From Allacma fusca (taxonomy: Eukaryota > Arthropoda > Collembola > Symphypleona > Sminthuridae): a stretch of 64,000 bases of DNA. Of this stretch, positions 1 through 11,165 are shown in pieces. The notes beneath the pieces were generated by a model. That model had not been told where the DNA came from. It saw only the letters and a list, made by a program, of their open reading frames with translations, and ran no database searches. The position numbers and the translations under genes were made by a program. Location of the stretch: assembly GCA_947179485.1 (NCBI GenBank), contig OX359246.1:7564001-7628000 (forward strand). Direction: 5' to 3'. Position 1 is the stretch's first letter; each line of letters starts with the position of its first letter.

Positions 1-2498
1 ATAATACGTTTGATGGAACCTAAATAAGTTTCCATAGGAAAGGCACTGAAGTTGTCGAGGGCTCCGTACATTTTTGCATCTTCAGCTAGATGTATTAAAT
101 AATGAAAATTATATACTTGAGCCTCTGGTCCGTAAAGTCTTTCGCAGTGTTTCACAAATGCTATTAAGAATTCCTTTGCGAGACTGTACCGCGTGTAATG
201 TTCCGAAAGAAACATTCGTATTGCCACACTTAATAATAAAACGTTATCATAAACAGACTTTTTTTAGAATTTCCTTAAGTACAACTGGTCCCATGTATAA
301 TAAAAATTGTCTTGCCTCCGTAGCTTTCCAACGCTCACAAATTCCAACACCTCTCGGAGTTCTGTCCGATGTGATATTTTTAACGCATCCTTTCAGATCG
401 CAGGAAAGTCGTGTCACGGTATTTGCCGGGAGCCTGGTCTTGAGTGGTCCCTTTAACCACAGTGAGATCAACTTTCGGACTCATACTTGCAGTTTTGGCC
501 CAAAGTTCAAATTCAGTTCCATTCACATCCCCAAATTTTTCGTGCCGTTCAGTTAAGTTCAGTTCCCCTTGTCCAAAGCCTGTCGTAGTTCAGTTCAATT
601 CACGTCGTACTTTCCAGTCGTTACGTTCAGTTCAGTTCACCCTTGCAGTATTTTTTTAAAGTTCAATTCAATTCATTATATACTTTTCGGTCGTTCAGTT
701 CAGTTCGCCTTATCTGTCATTAGCAAGCCAATTAGTTCAAGTCATTTATGATATATTTAAGTGACATTTAGTTTGATTTTTATAACTGACTTGGAACTTT
801 GTCTAAAAAACTATTTTTGGCTAAATGGTTGATTAAATTACTGCTTTCGAAACACTGGAGTTGTGAAAGCAGTATTAATTTTGAGCTTTCTGGTAAGCAA
901 GTTAATAAATCATGTAAATGTGCTTACAATTATTGCGTGTTTTAATTCATACGATCTCGCCCGAAATATGCCAAATAAATGAGTTATTCAATACGTGTAA
1001 GAAACCAGCTTGTTTATAATTAACTATTTTTTTGATTTGTAATTTAAGGTCATTCAAATTATTAGTCAAAAGCCAGCGTGTTAGCTTTTGAGATTATAAC
1101 TATAAAATACATATATGGTCATGCAGTTTATAGAAACATCGTTGATATTCGTGTTGCGTTCACGAATATAAATGTTTATATTCAAACCTGGACTCTTAAG
1201 TTCAATTCAGTTCAGTTTGTGTTACTTGAACGTACGATGAACGTTCGTTCACATTCATAATAAGTTCTGCTGAGTTCAGTTCAAATTCGTTCAATCATAA
1301 TTTTGCATTTAACTAGTTCGTTCAAGTTCATTCTAAAACCTTGAAAATAAGGGCTAGTTCAGTTCAGTTCACCACTTTATGAACTGAACGGCTGCAAGTA
1401 TGTTCGGACTACTCCAAGGCATACCAAATGCATGTAGTCCAACGGAAACTGCGTAACCATTCCAACTCCTACTCTTTCGAATGGGCTTGGTTGTGTCAAA
1501 AATTCGTATATGTGGTGCTCTTCTTGATCTCTATGTTTAAAATTTGAGTTGGTTCGTAATGGTGCAGTTACCTCTGTAAAATGGAGTCGATGCGAAACAT
1601 ATTTCCCTTCCGTCATACATTTTTCACATGAAAAATAGCCGGTGTGAGATTTAATTCCCTTGATGAAGGATCGAGCTGGGGCGTCTAAAATAAAAATGCA
1701 TTTATTGATAATAAATTGGTAGTTTGTGTTTTCAAACACAATGCCAAACTTCACTAGGTCATCTAACTCTTCGCAAAATTTTGAAAGATATGCATTTTAG
1801 TCTTTCGGCTTTGAATTCCCAGCAAACACAGCGATCGGGAACGGGGTTTGGTGCTTGGATTCATTAAGTATGCCAATAATAGGCCAAAAGCACTGCGACG
1901 AATTTCTAAAGAGTGGCAGCCCATCTATGCTGAAGCGGCAGGTGAGTTCTGGTTCGCTGGAATTAATTCCTAATTGCAATTGCTGAACAATTCCAGTTTT
2001 TATTCCGAAATAATACATTTCTCCCCCAGGAATTTTCATAATGTTGGAGCTTCTGACTGTTTCCAGTAAACGTCTTGCCGTTTTGGGAAGGCTGGGAATT
2101 AGTTTTCTAATAATTTTCAGGAGCTGATCAATAGCTTTGTGAGTAACATTCTCAGTTACTGCCCAAATACGCAACTCTTCTTGAATGCATCCTACAGATT
2201 TATTGGTTTCAAATTCTTCGAAGTTACCGGCGTCCGCTTCTATATTAACGATATCTCCACTATATGCTTGAACATTTGGATACAAATCATACGAATTATT
2301 ACCACTGCACTTTAAATTTGAGACCATTGTAACACCAGATGTTTCAAAATTGCTTGATAAATCTTGAGAAGTTGAAGTTGAGGAGAGGTTCGAGTTCAAT
2401 TGAAGATGGATTTCACATTGTTTGAGCCGTTTCAAATCTCGGTCAACGGCAGATTTAATTTGCCTTCGGAACTGACGCTTACAAGCCTTTTTGTACAT
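1..2498 (-). pseudogene. CACTA/TNP2-like transposase gene, interrupted, C-terminus off the left edge
   Basis: Reading leftward from an ATG at 2498, a basic N-terminus (Lys/Arg-rich, about residues 1-30) is followed by a conserved DDE-type transposase body: LPKTARRLL, IDGLPLF, GNSKPK, then DAPARSFIKG, GYFSCEKC, FPLDYMHLVCLGV, ERWKATE and FRQFLLY-like blocks. The same body continues near the left edge with DNFSAFP and runs off the window. Three lesions are visible: an in-frame TAA at 1797-1799, a 921-bp insertion at 482-1402, and a frameshift within the A-run near 255-270. Across the insertion the frame rejoins exactly when one copy of the 8-bp duplication is dropped. The motif order matches a transposase family common in invertebrate genomes. 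Placing it with TNP2/Transposase_21 (CACTA) rests on recall of the FPLDYMH-type block and is less certain than the call of transposase. Not functional as it stands. Confidence 0.8.
482..1402. mobile_element. Motif-array element 1 (GTTCAGTTCA family), nested in the transposase gene
   Basis: It is flanked by a perfect 8-bp duplication TTCGGACT (474-481 and 1403-1410) and has 11-bp terminal inverted repeats CATACTTGCAG. The sub-terminal parts (about 505-720 and 1195-1385) are dense in GTTCAGTTCA and GTTCAATTCA repeats, while the middle is AT-rich and non-coding. An 8-bp duplication is the hallmark of hAT-type insertion. Removing the element and one duplicate restores the host transposase frame, which confirms the boundaries. 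Confidence 0.85.
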
Positions 2499-2744
2499 TA
2501 CTCACCGTAGTAGTTTTTATCACAAAACCAGAGATTATTGCAAACAAAATATTCCCCTGTGTTTTCTGTATTAATAATCTTACCTTTCAAATTATCCAAT
2601 CCTCACGTTAGCATTGACGTTGTGAAGTCAAAATGAGTTGATTATAGTTCCATTGGGGAGTATGCGGAAATCAAAGCGGTGGAGCTTTGGCTGGATTTAG
2701 ACGTTACTGAAATGTCTTTAAGGCTGGTCATTGAGCCGTCGGAC

Positions 2745-2855
2745 CGTAACGTTGTCGTAACGTTATTTTGCCGTTAGTATGCATGGTCTCAAATCTTTAA
2801 CGTCTTATAACGTTATAAACGAAACTTCGACGTTACTGTAACGATCTGTGTTCAT
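2745..2855. repeat. Short TAACGTTA/ACGTTAT motif array
   Basis: GTAACGTT, TAACGTTAT, TATAACGTTATAA and GACGTTACTGTAACG recur within about 110 bp. A similar cluster lies at 58808-58875. Terminal repeats were not convincing, so it is listed as a motif array only; it may be a remnant of another small DNA element. Confidence 0.5.
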
Positions 2856-2995
2856 TGGGTGCATATATATATAGAATTATCGTTATATAGAATTTCTTGC
2901 TCACCACAAGTTGAAAAATTTTAAATGGTCAAAAGTTAGTCATTATCTAAACAAATGTGGCCGTTTTAATTATGTATATATAATATTATATTTAC

Positions 2996-3337
2996 CCTAT
3001 ATAGTGGTCCATGGCCACTATACTGACAAGCAAAGTCTTCCGATGTGACCTTCTGAATTAAATGAAAATTGGTGGAATTGTAGGCACTAGTAACAGTGTT
3101 CACACAAACCACAAACTTGATGCCATCTCCTCTGGGTTCGGGCAGTAGGATATTTGAAAGTTTGATTTTTTTTGAAAGTTTGACAGGGGGACCCTTCCTC
3201 GCTTGAATTGTTTCATGTAAAAACCCATAAGAAAAATCCATTTTCACAACTCGAACAAAATCCAAACCAATATTCACACATGCTCGAAACATGTTCATAA
3301 ATAAAAATACTCTAGTTCCGTCTTCAAGGGTACACAA
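2996..3337 (-). CDS. Possible exon of an unrecognised gene
   Basis: An open stretch of a little over 110 codons on the minus strand has no ATG at its start (an ATG occurs 14 codons in). It ends at a plausible donor, AGG|GTAAAT at 2995. Residue composition is protein-like (VKLSKKIKLSN, PEPRGDGIKFVV), but I recognise no domain. No clear acceptor was seen upstream. It could be a chance open frame or a relic of a mobile element. It sits between the transposase gene and repeat DR-2. Confidence 0.2.
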
Positions 3338-3513
3338 TTCTCAACATTATAGGAATTATTTTATTCAATTCGTCTATAATTTGTTTCACATAAATATTAT
3401 TATTTTCGCTTTCACAACCGAAAAACAATGCAAATGTATCAACACGTACATACGTAAACCTTTTCAATGTAAAATTGCATTTGTATTTCATTAATTCATC
3501 ATGTTAATATTCC

Positions 3514-4946
3514 GCATTTTAAAAGTCCATAAATGCATAATGTATATTTTGTACGAGACAATCAATTATTTAAAGCAGCTTTGAAATGCAAGAACTTGAA
3601 AGCTCTCTAAACTATAGCTCTTTTAAAACATTTGTTCGTGAGTCATTTAATTTACAGGGAAAATGTTTCAAGGACGAGAAGTATATATTGAAGCTAAGTT
3701 CCGTAGAACTAGTCTGAAGTATGGAAATCAATTTGGGATTTGCTATACATCTCTTGTAATTTTGATGGAAGTCTTATCCCTTGGAATTCTAATAACGTTC
3801 TCCGTCTTGACTCGGCTTTAAACTTGGCAAGATCAAGCTTAAACACATTAAATCGGGATAAATTATTTGTAATATTTCTAACAAACGAAACCGTATTCGT
3901 ATAAGTGTGTCGATCGTTATTTTCACGTGATTAATTCTACTTGAAAAATCATCGCTACGCGTTAATTTGAGGCTTCGCGTAGGATGGTGTCAGCCGCGGC
4001 CGTCAAAGTAAGAAAATGTTTCGTTTTTTACGAAATTTCAGAATTGTTTTCGAAAAAACTATCTGGCCGATTTCAACCAAATAGACAGTAACCATTACTT
4101 TTTACATAAGCAATATTCGCAAAACGTTTCATTGAAATCGATTCAGCAGTTTTAGAGACAACAGTCATTTGACATGAAGTCCAAAACTTCAAGCATTTTT
4201 TTAAAAAAAACCAACGGGCCGATTTCAACGTCATATACAGCAGCCATTACTATTTACATAAGAACTATTCACAAAAAGTTTCATTGAAATCGTTTGAGTA
4301 GTTTTAGAGATAACAGTCATTTGACATAAAGTCCAAAATTTAAAGAATTTTTTTCGAAAGAACTATCCGGCCGATTTCAACCAAATACAAACTCAGCCTT
4401 AGTTTTGATACACGTAATGCCCATAAAAAATTTCATTGAAATCGGTTCTGTAGGTTTTGCGTAATCGTGCGGAGGGGCACACGGAGGTACGGACGTACGA
4501 ACAAGGCTATTTTACTAGGGGGCTGACGCCACCCTAAAAAACTATCCTGGAACAGCCAGCACTACTATACTTATGTACATACATGCATAGGGGCATTCGT
4601 TGGTAAATGCAAGACGAGTCCCACGCTCAAATAATTATTATTTGCAGAGCAAAATAACTCCCACATCGCAATGAGGCTATAATAAATTTTAGAAGTGTCA
4701 TTCATCTTAAGTGTGTATACATAAGATCAGATGAATTTTTTCACCAGATAACCATGCTCCTGAGGATAAGTTTTTGCGAAACTTTAGTTTATTTTCCTGC
4801 AATTCTTCAAAGCAAAGGTTTAACAGTCAGGGAATTTAAGTTTCAAAACTCACAACAAATTAATGATTTGAGTATTTATACCTCCACATGTAATTTGTAA
4901 TACATGTTTTTACGCAGTGGAATTTCAAAGGGATTCTTACAATTAG
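3514..4946 (+). repeat. Dispersed repeat DR-2, copy 1
   Basis: About 1.4 kb is nearly identical in order and sequence to 44720-47235 once the solo LTR there is removed. It begins near the AAAAGTCCATA-like segment. It includes a DR-3 module (about 3935-4540) and continues to GGAATTTCAAAGGGATTC before element 2. No coding potential was seen. It carries the empty site ATAATGTATATT that proves the LTR insertion in copy 2. Confidence 0.8.
4030..4450 (+). repeat. DR-3 internal sub-repeats, three units of about 152 bp
   Basis: The phrase ccgatttcaaccaaat and its surroundings recur near 4065, 4217 and 4369, each followed by TTCATTGAAATCG and a segment ending in CATTTGACAT(A/G)AAGTCC. The module is bounded by GCGTAGGATGGTGTCAGCC on the left and GGCTGACGCCACCCTA near 4520, which form inverted ends. 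The same module recurs at 46385-46815, 41190-41420 (partial) and 50449-50890 (reversed). Confidence 0.65.
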
Positions 4947-5957
4947 CAGAGTTGATTTCGGGTCATGTATTTTAATAGATCCGGCCATGAACATGACTTG
5001 GACATGAATATGCAAGTATAAATAATAATCAAACCCGAACTTGGTATTTTATGATCAAGTAAATACTTGCAGCACCAAGTTCATGGCCACAAGTACTTTT
5101 TGCCAGAACTTGAACTTGGTGTAGTACGCGCGTTCAGTACATTTTTCTAACCCAAACATGAACTTGACTTGACCATGAACCTGAACATGAATCTTCAAAT
5201 ATTTTAAAAATTAAGGAATAATATGTATTATGTCACATTAAATCGGCAGTTTTATGATTTTATTATCAGCAAATTAAAAAATACAAACAAAAAAGAATCA
5301 GAAAACCACAAGCCCAAAAACTACTTTACAAATCCAATTCTCCAAGCATTTTTTCGCGACACATTCTGTCCACTGTTTCATGCAATCTTTTTTTTACAAT
5401 TTTGAGCCACGCTTTAAGGCATAATTATTTACTATTCGAATTGTTTCTCCCACTATTTGGAAAGTAGGTGTAATAATTTAGTTTTACTTCTAAATAATTA
5501 ATTAATTTTTTCGACGGGTAAATATTTTTACTTTGGTATTAAAGTAATACGACACTATCGCATGTTCCAATGACGAAGCTGCTGGCTAACATTCCTTGTA
5601 TGATCTGTGTCAGGGTTTACAAAGAAAACTTGGCAGAAATTTTAAAAAACGTTTTAAAATTTGCATAATTTCCGCACAAATCGTGGGGAAAGTACGCGAA
5701 CTTGAACTTGAAAAAAGCAAGTTCGTGGTCAAGTATTTGGCAAATGAATCTTGAACACGAACAAGACTTGACGTTCAAGTCCAGATACTTTACTTGAACA
5801 TGAACATGACTTGAAGTAAAATATCGTGTTGGGGTTCTGCTTTTGGCTGTCCATGACCCGATAACTTCAAGTACTTTAAATTCTGGACATGAACATGACC
5901 CGAACTTGAGCATGACCCGAAAAATGCGTGGTGTACTTGACCATGCGATCATCTCTG
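4947..5957. mobile_element. Motif-array element 2 (ATGAACTTGACTTG family)
   Basis: The ends are CAGAG(T/A)TGAT in inverted orientation, each followed within about 35 bp by CGGGTCATG. Two motif-rich arms (about 4970-5190 and 5690-5950) repeat TTGAACTTG, CATGAACATGAC and GACTTGACC in both orientations around an AT-rich core. The flanking 8-mers ACAATTAG and AATCTTAG agree at only five of eight positions, so the duplication is either degraded or the left border is slightly off. Confidence 0.65.
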
Positions 5958-6109
5958 AATCTTAGTATAATGCCGTTCGTATTACTACTTTTATTATCAA
6001 CAAAAAATGGTACATAAATACAAGATAAGCATTTTCTTAATTACAAAAATAAATATTGTTTTCATTGTGCATAATTATATATAACAATAATTATTGGCTA
6101 TGCAAGTAT

Positions 6110-7510
6110 TAACGAACGCCCAGCCCAGAACCGAGAGGCCATTGGTGCCCAGCTAGCTACACGATCACGTTGTGCAATTGCATCTTCTAAAGTCTCCGTC
6201 CATGATTTTTCCGGAACTGGTGAGCCCCATGTAAGGGATACTAAAGCTAGGAGTCATAATCCTATGATGAGATAAATCTGTAGAACAAACGCAGAAAATC
6301 AATTATAAAATAATATTTTCAAAAATTGTAAGCTTCAGTAGACCCGATGTAAAATATTTACATTAAGTTACCCTTATTATTGGTTAACTTAATGAATGAA
6401 GTAGGCGGGGTCGGGTAGGTTTTAAGTTTTCTTCGAAGTCGCACTCATACATGTACAAGGCGTGTTTTCCAAGGGGGGTCAAAATATAAAAAAAAATGAA
6501 ATTTCAGGAAGGGGGTCAACTGCATTTCACGGAGGGTTAAATTTAGCTACTCACTGTCTTATTAATATGCGTTTCTCATGCAATGCGCCTCTGAAACATT
6601 TTTTCTTCTTCTAAAATAAGTTTTTTGTAATTCCTGCCATATTTTGAATGAATTTCAGGTTTTTTGGCTTTACAAATTTTCAAACTACCGTTTAGCCCAC
6701 TTTATTCCACATAACTTTAACGTACAAGGTCAAAGACCGGGCCGGGGGTCAAAATTTTCCAATTTTTCCAAGGGGGGTCAAAAGTAACTTTGGTATGCCC
6801 TTTGTACATGTGTGGTCGTACTTTAATGTTGAAGAATTGCTTGTAATGTAAAATGTTTAATATTTGTGTATACAGTCTTGTAGTTCCAAATGCTCTGATG
6901 AAAATCATAACCCCGGCTGAGTTTATATACCCAAGCAGGAGTAAGTAAGTATTTCCCTTGGATCATCGGACTTATTGTTAATCAGATTTATGCAGTCATA
7001 ACTGTAAATGTCCAGGTTGGCAACCCCCAATGTAATTGCATCAGGAAAAGTTTTCCTGTTGTTGCGAAGGGCAAGGTGAGTGTTCTGGAAGTTTACACGT
7101 GCTTCAGGAAAGGGTCCCGGTGGTCCTGCCTATATTTGAATGAGCGGAAATATTTCACAAAGTGTCTGGAATAAACCTGGATATATATGTATGTAACTAT
7201 TTGTATACATAGTTAGTGTATGTCAGTGATGGGCGTCTAGTGTGTTCTATTCTAGGCTCTTCTTTGTTGCATTTCGCCACATTAAGTGTATTCATTCTCC
7301 TTCGGAATTAATAACATTGTAGGTTATGCAGAGTAAAGCGTAGTGCCTCAGCCAGACGACACTTTCCAGTTGTGTAATAGTGTCGGAAGAACCCAGTGAT
7401 ATGACGTTCAGTGTTGTTGTTTATGATTCTGTTATCAACTACCTTAGAGTTATTGTAAATAAGGTGCACTTGAGTGTTTACTAACACCAGTGGACCGAAT
7501 GTCATGGAGT
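6110..7510 (-). repeat. Dispersed repeat DR-1, copy a (inverted)
   Basis: Read on the minus strand it shows blocks in the order seen elsewhere: the block with AACACTCAAGTGCACCTT and AACATAAACAACAACACT (about 7505-7260, block L), then GTTCCTTTCC...CCTTGCCCTTCG and CCTGATGCAATTACATTGGG (about 7140-6950, block A), then CGGTTCTGGGCTGG (about 6180-6120, block B). Element 3 is inserted in it. No open frame of note. Confidence 0.65.
6456..6804. mobile_element. Motif-array element 3 (GGGGGTCAAAA family)
   Basis: This 349-bp element is flanked by TACATGTA and TACATGTG (7 of 8 identical). Its ends begin CAAGG and, reversed, CAAAGG. The motif AAGGGGGGTCAAAA occurs near both ends in direct orientation, with GGGGGTCAAC and GGGGGTCAAAATTTT variants between. 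It is inserted in DR-1 copy a. The termini are short, so classification as hAT-like rests mainly on the 8-bp duplication. Confidence 0.55.
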
Positions 7511-8863
7511 TATTTTGTTTAAATTTCTAGATTTGACCCCAGAATGTTCTGGAAGCACATTTGATGCTCGGGCCATTTTTTCTTGCTTATATGTTTTATA
7601 TTGTATGACCATAGTAACTGTTGAGTACCCGACTAGGAAGCCCATTCTTTATTTATTCTACAATCCAGTCATTATTGTTCCCTCATTTTTGGCCAATTAA
7701 ATAATAATTTAATTTCGAGTTTCTTAGAATCAACCAAGCCATTGGACTTGTTTACCAGTGTAATTTTTTGTTAAATTCATATTCTGTAAAATGCCAAGTT
7801 CTTGATCGAATCCCATTCAAGAAGCGTTGATTCGATTTCCAATATGATATAAGAGGTAAGAATACAACGTTCGAGAATAGAATGTGAAGGTTATAGTTGT
7901 CCGAAGATATCGTGTCTACTAACAAAGGATTTAATTTATTGACTCAAATTGCAAATGTTTTTCATAATAGCGTTTGGCAGCGAGTTTTTGGAAATATTAT
8001 TGGCATCAAACAAGTAAATAATCGCTTTGCGATAATTTACTGCTTGAGCGAAGGGGACGTAGACGCTCCTCAGGGGTAAACCCGATTTAGTAGTAAGGTG
8101 GAGGTGAAGTGCAAGGTTGAGTTCCGATTAAGAATATGCGGTTTATCGTGAACGTATAAAATTTTAGCAGTCAAACTATTGTTTCTTCAAGACTATCCGA
8201 TTGAATTGCTACAGTTGCTAGTGACTTGGAAGTAATGTAAATAGATGGGTGCTAGTTGGCCTAGGCTATTTTGAGTTTTGAAGGTTACAAACTTTAAGGA
8301 ATGTTTTCATTGACATTCGTGTTACTACATATGTATGCCTGTACATATACTCAAATCGTGTTCAACCAGATATCCCTCCACCATAAATTCTAACTGATGA
8401 ATTTTATTAATTTCCATTAGTGTAAATTGTAATGGCTAACGCACTATTTAGTTACAAATACAATATGTATACTACAAATTCTAGTTCGTACAATAATTTG
8501 ATTAATAATGAAATTTCAAGAAATTTTCTCACAAAACTATTCAACCGATTTCATTCAACTACGAACCAAGGCTACAAGTTGACATGCGTATTGTAAAGGA
8601 ACAATTTCGAAAAATTGAAACCCGTCCAGTGTTGCTAGGCATAACCGAGATGTAATTGAAATTTCAAGTTTTTTCTTCAAAACTATCCAACCGATTTTGA
8701 CTAAATAAGAACTTAAACTACCTGGCAACATAAGTAACTAGTAAAAGCCCTGTGCTTCACAGGGGAAAGTACTTAAGAATTGTGAGAGTACACAAACTTG
8801 AGACCTACCGTAAATGACTACAGATCGCGTATCAATGCCTGTTGAGAATACTTAATGTTAATA
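7511..8863. other. AT-rich intergenic DNA with a diverged DR-3 piece
   Basis: No gene seen. About 8490-8780 resembles DR-3: ACTATTCAACCGATTT and ACTATCCAACCGATTTT occur about 160 bp apart. The rest shows no repeated or coding structure that I can support. Confidence 0.5.
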
Positions 8864-9663
8864 CAGTCGACTCTCTTTATAACGACATCAATAAATCTCG
8901 CAAAAAGTGACGTTTTAAGGGAACGACGTTATAGAGGCACATAAAATAAATAACGGTTTAATTGCAAATTTTTCGTTTTTAGTTAAATTGGACTCATGTC
9001 TCGTTTCAATTAATTAGCACATACTATATGTCTATGCAGAATGAGAATAAAAATAATTAATATTAATAAATAAATAATAATATTTTTCAAAGTTTTCCAC
9101 GCCACATACAATGTCAACAACAAAGGTCAGGGTTGAATAAAGTGTTTTCTGAATCTCAATAAGACACTTCTCAGAACATTTACCAAAGTTTTCAAAGAGT
9201 GAAAACTGTAATTCCGTCAAAACTATGAATGTCTGTTATTTACTGGATGCAAAACAAAAATCTAAATGCTTAGAAATGTGGATTTTCCTGGGTGGGACTT
9301 TATCAATGTCGTTAACCACACTTGTACATATATTTACAATAATACGTTCCTTCCAGTCTTTTATAACGTCGCTGCATAATAAGCCAATGCAATTTTAGGG
9401 AAATTGAAGAGAAAAAAAACTTTAATATGGCAGCACCAGTGCTATTTAGCTAGGTTTTGCCGCTTTATAACGTCAACATGACGTTATAAGGGTTCGCTTT
9501 TCACCTTACGGCTACAAAAAACGACTTTATAAAGGAACTGACGTTATAACGAGTGACGCAATAAAGGTAGAAGGTATCATATAATATAACTTGGGAGGAA
9601 CCCAGGATGACTTTATAGGGAGAGTGACTCTATAGGGAGAGACGCTATACGGAGAGTCGACTG
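8864..9663. mobile_element. Pogo-type (Tc1/mariner superfamily) MITE, 800 bp
   Basis: It has terminal inverted repeats CAGTCGACTCTC, is flanked on both sides by TA (8862-8863 and 9664-9665), and carries subterminal TATAACG/ACGTTATA motifs as in pogo-like elements. The interior is AT-rich with no transposase. Several internal TATAGGGAGAG repeats lie near the right end (9610-9655). Confidence 0.8.
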
Positions 9664-10515
9664 TAGCCCGCTTCACCGGGAAAAGTAATCTCATGTAAGA
9701 CATGTGAACCACTAATTGTAAGACTAACAATTCGTCTCATAACGTTAGTTTACACTACATCATCAAATAATTATGGTACAACGTTCCGACCCACCAAGGT
9801 TCTCTCCCAAACTCAATACTTCGCTATACACGTGGAATCTAACTAATCGCTTAATCAATTTAATCCCAATTTTCCATTGTTACTAAAAATTTATAAAATT
9901 AAGGTGCTTCGCCCCTTAATGGATTTTTAATAATTTTATTATAATTTGCATATAGATCAGTTGTGCCGTAATAATGTAACTGAAGTGTCCGACACTGGGT
10001 ACACTGAATATTTCAAATAAGAAAAAATAAAGGAATTCGTAGTAGCGCAACACGTTTCACGTGCTATAGTCACTAATATGCATGGTTCCTACAAATTAAT
10101 CCTTATTACCTAATGATGTTTTAGGGAATATAAAGATCAAATGTGGATGCTAAAGATTACTGACGTAAATATAAAGTGTTACAATAAGTACTTTCAATTC
10201 CATTTGATGTTCCCTAATAGGAATCGCAAACTTATGCGTACAAAGTTCAGTCACTAAAATTCTCCTCTCCTCAAATTCTTAAGGTCTGGAAAATTAGGAA
10301 GTAAATTTAGTTTGAACGATAAAGCATAGTGACGTTTCGACTTCGATTTGACAAAATAATCAGATTACAATTGCAAAGCATGGAGTTACAATTGAATTCC
10401 ATAGCCATGGCACACATGAGTAGAGCATTCGCTGTAGGCTTGAATATCAACACACAGACAGAGACACGACGTTCTAGATTTAATAGAGGAAATTGCGCTT
10501 GGGAAGTCTACTCGA
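9664..10515. other. Intergenic DNA, nothing recognised
   Basis: AT-rich single-copy-looking sequence. No open frame, repeat or element boundary that I can support. Confidence 0.4.
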
Positions 10516-10942
10516 TAGGGCTTCTACTGGGGACACTTGTTTTGACAAAAAAGTTCGTTCCGATTCAATCCCGAAATACCATGGGGACAAAAATTTGGTC
10601 CCGAAACTGTCCCGATCCCGTTCCGAAAACCTCGTCCCGTCCCGAATTATTATCCCAGTCTTAAAAAATGCTCCAAATTCCACTATTTCTATAAGAATAC
10701 CTCCAATAATAGCGAAAGTTTACTTTAAAAAGTATTCACATATACAACAATTTTAAACGGAACGATTCCCATACATATTCATTTTTACAGCAATTGTATA
10801 CTGTACAGGTATTTTTTTCTGTCCCGATCTATTGTTCCGTCCCGTCCCGAAATCTTTGGGGGAAAAAGTTCGTCCCGATTCATTCCCGAAATAACATGGG
10901 GACAAAAATGTTGTCCCGATCCCGACCGGAACAGAAGCCATA
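10516..10942. mobile_element. Motif-array element 4 (GTCCCGA subfamily)
   Basis: It is flanked by CTACTCGA (10508-10515) and CTACTGGA (10943-10950), 7 of 8 identical. The inverted ends share TA(G/T)GGCTTCT. Two clusters of GTCCCGA, ATTCCCGAAAT and CATGGGGACAAAAAT lie near the ends around an AT-rich middle. It is a shorter, diverged relative of the element at 20711-21567. Apparent reading frames across it are shadows of the GTCCC array. Confidence 0.75.
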
Positions 10943-11165
10943 CTACTGGAAGCTCAATAGAGCGTACAATATTAAGGAATTATAATCTAAAATTGCTTAA
11001 TATTGTACGATCTATTGAGCTTCCAGTAGATTGGCAGCAGGTGGTGTATAGCCGAGAAACACAGCGAGCTGAAACTCTGTCGCAGAGGAGAGCTTTTTCT
11101 TTTCAGCTCGCTCAGCTCGCTGTGGTTCTCGGCCTCGGCTTGCTTGCTGTATATACCACCTGTTT
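10943..11165. repeat. Two consecutive long inverted repeats
   Basis: The first hairpin has arms 10943-10976 and 10996-11029: CTACTGGAAGCTCAATAG pairs with CTATTGAGCTTCCAGTAG, followed by a pairing GTACAATATTAAG segment. The second has arms at about 11040-11074 and 11101-11161: CCGAGAAACACAGCGAGCTG against CAGCTCGCTGTGGTTCTCGG, with GGTGGTGTATA/TATATACCACC outside. The open frame at 10993-11190 is a by-product. Confidence 0.7.

Noticed and set aside
2680-2870. TAACGTTA cluster as an 8-bp-duplication element
   Set aside because: The candidate ends (CATTGAGC / CAATGAAC) are too weak and the flanks do not repeat.
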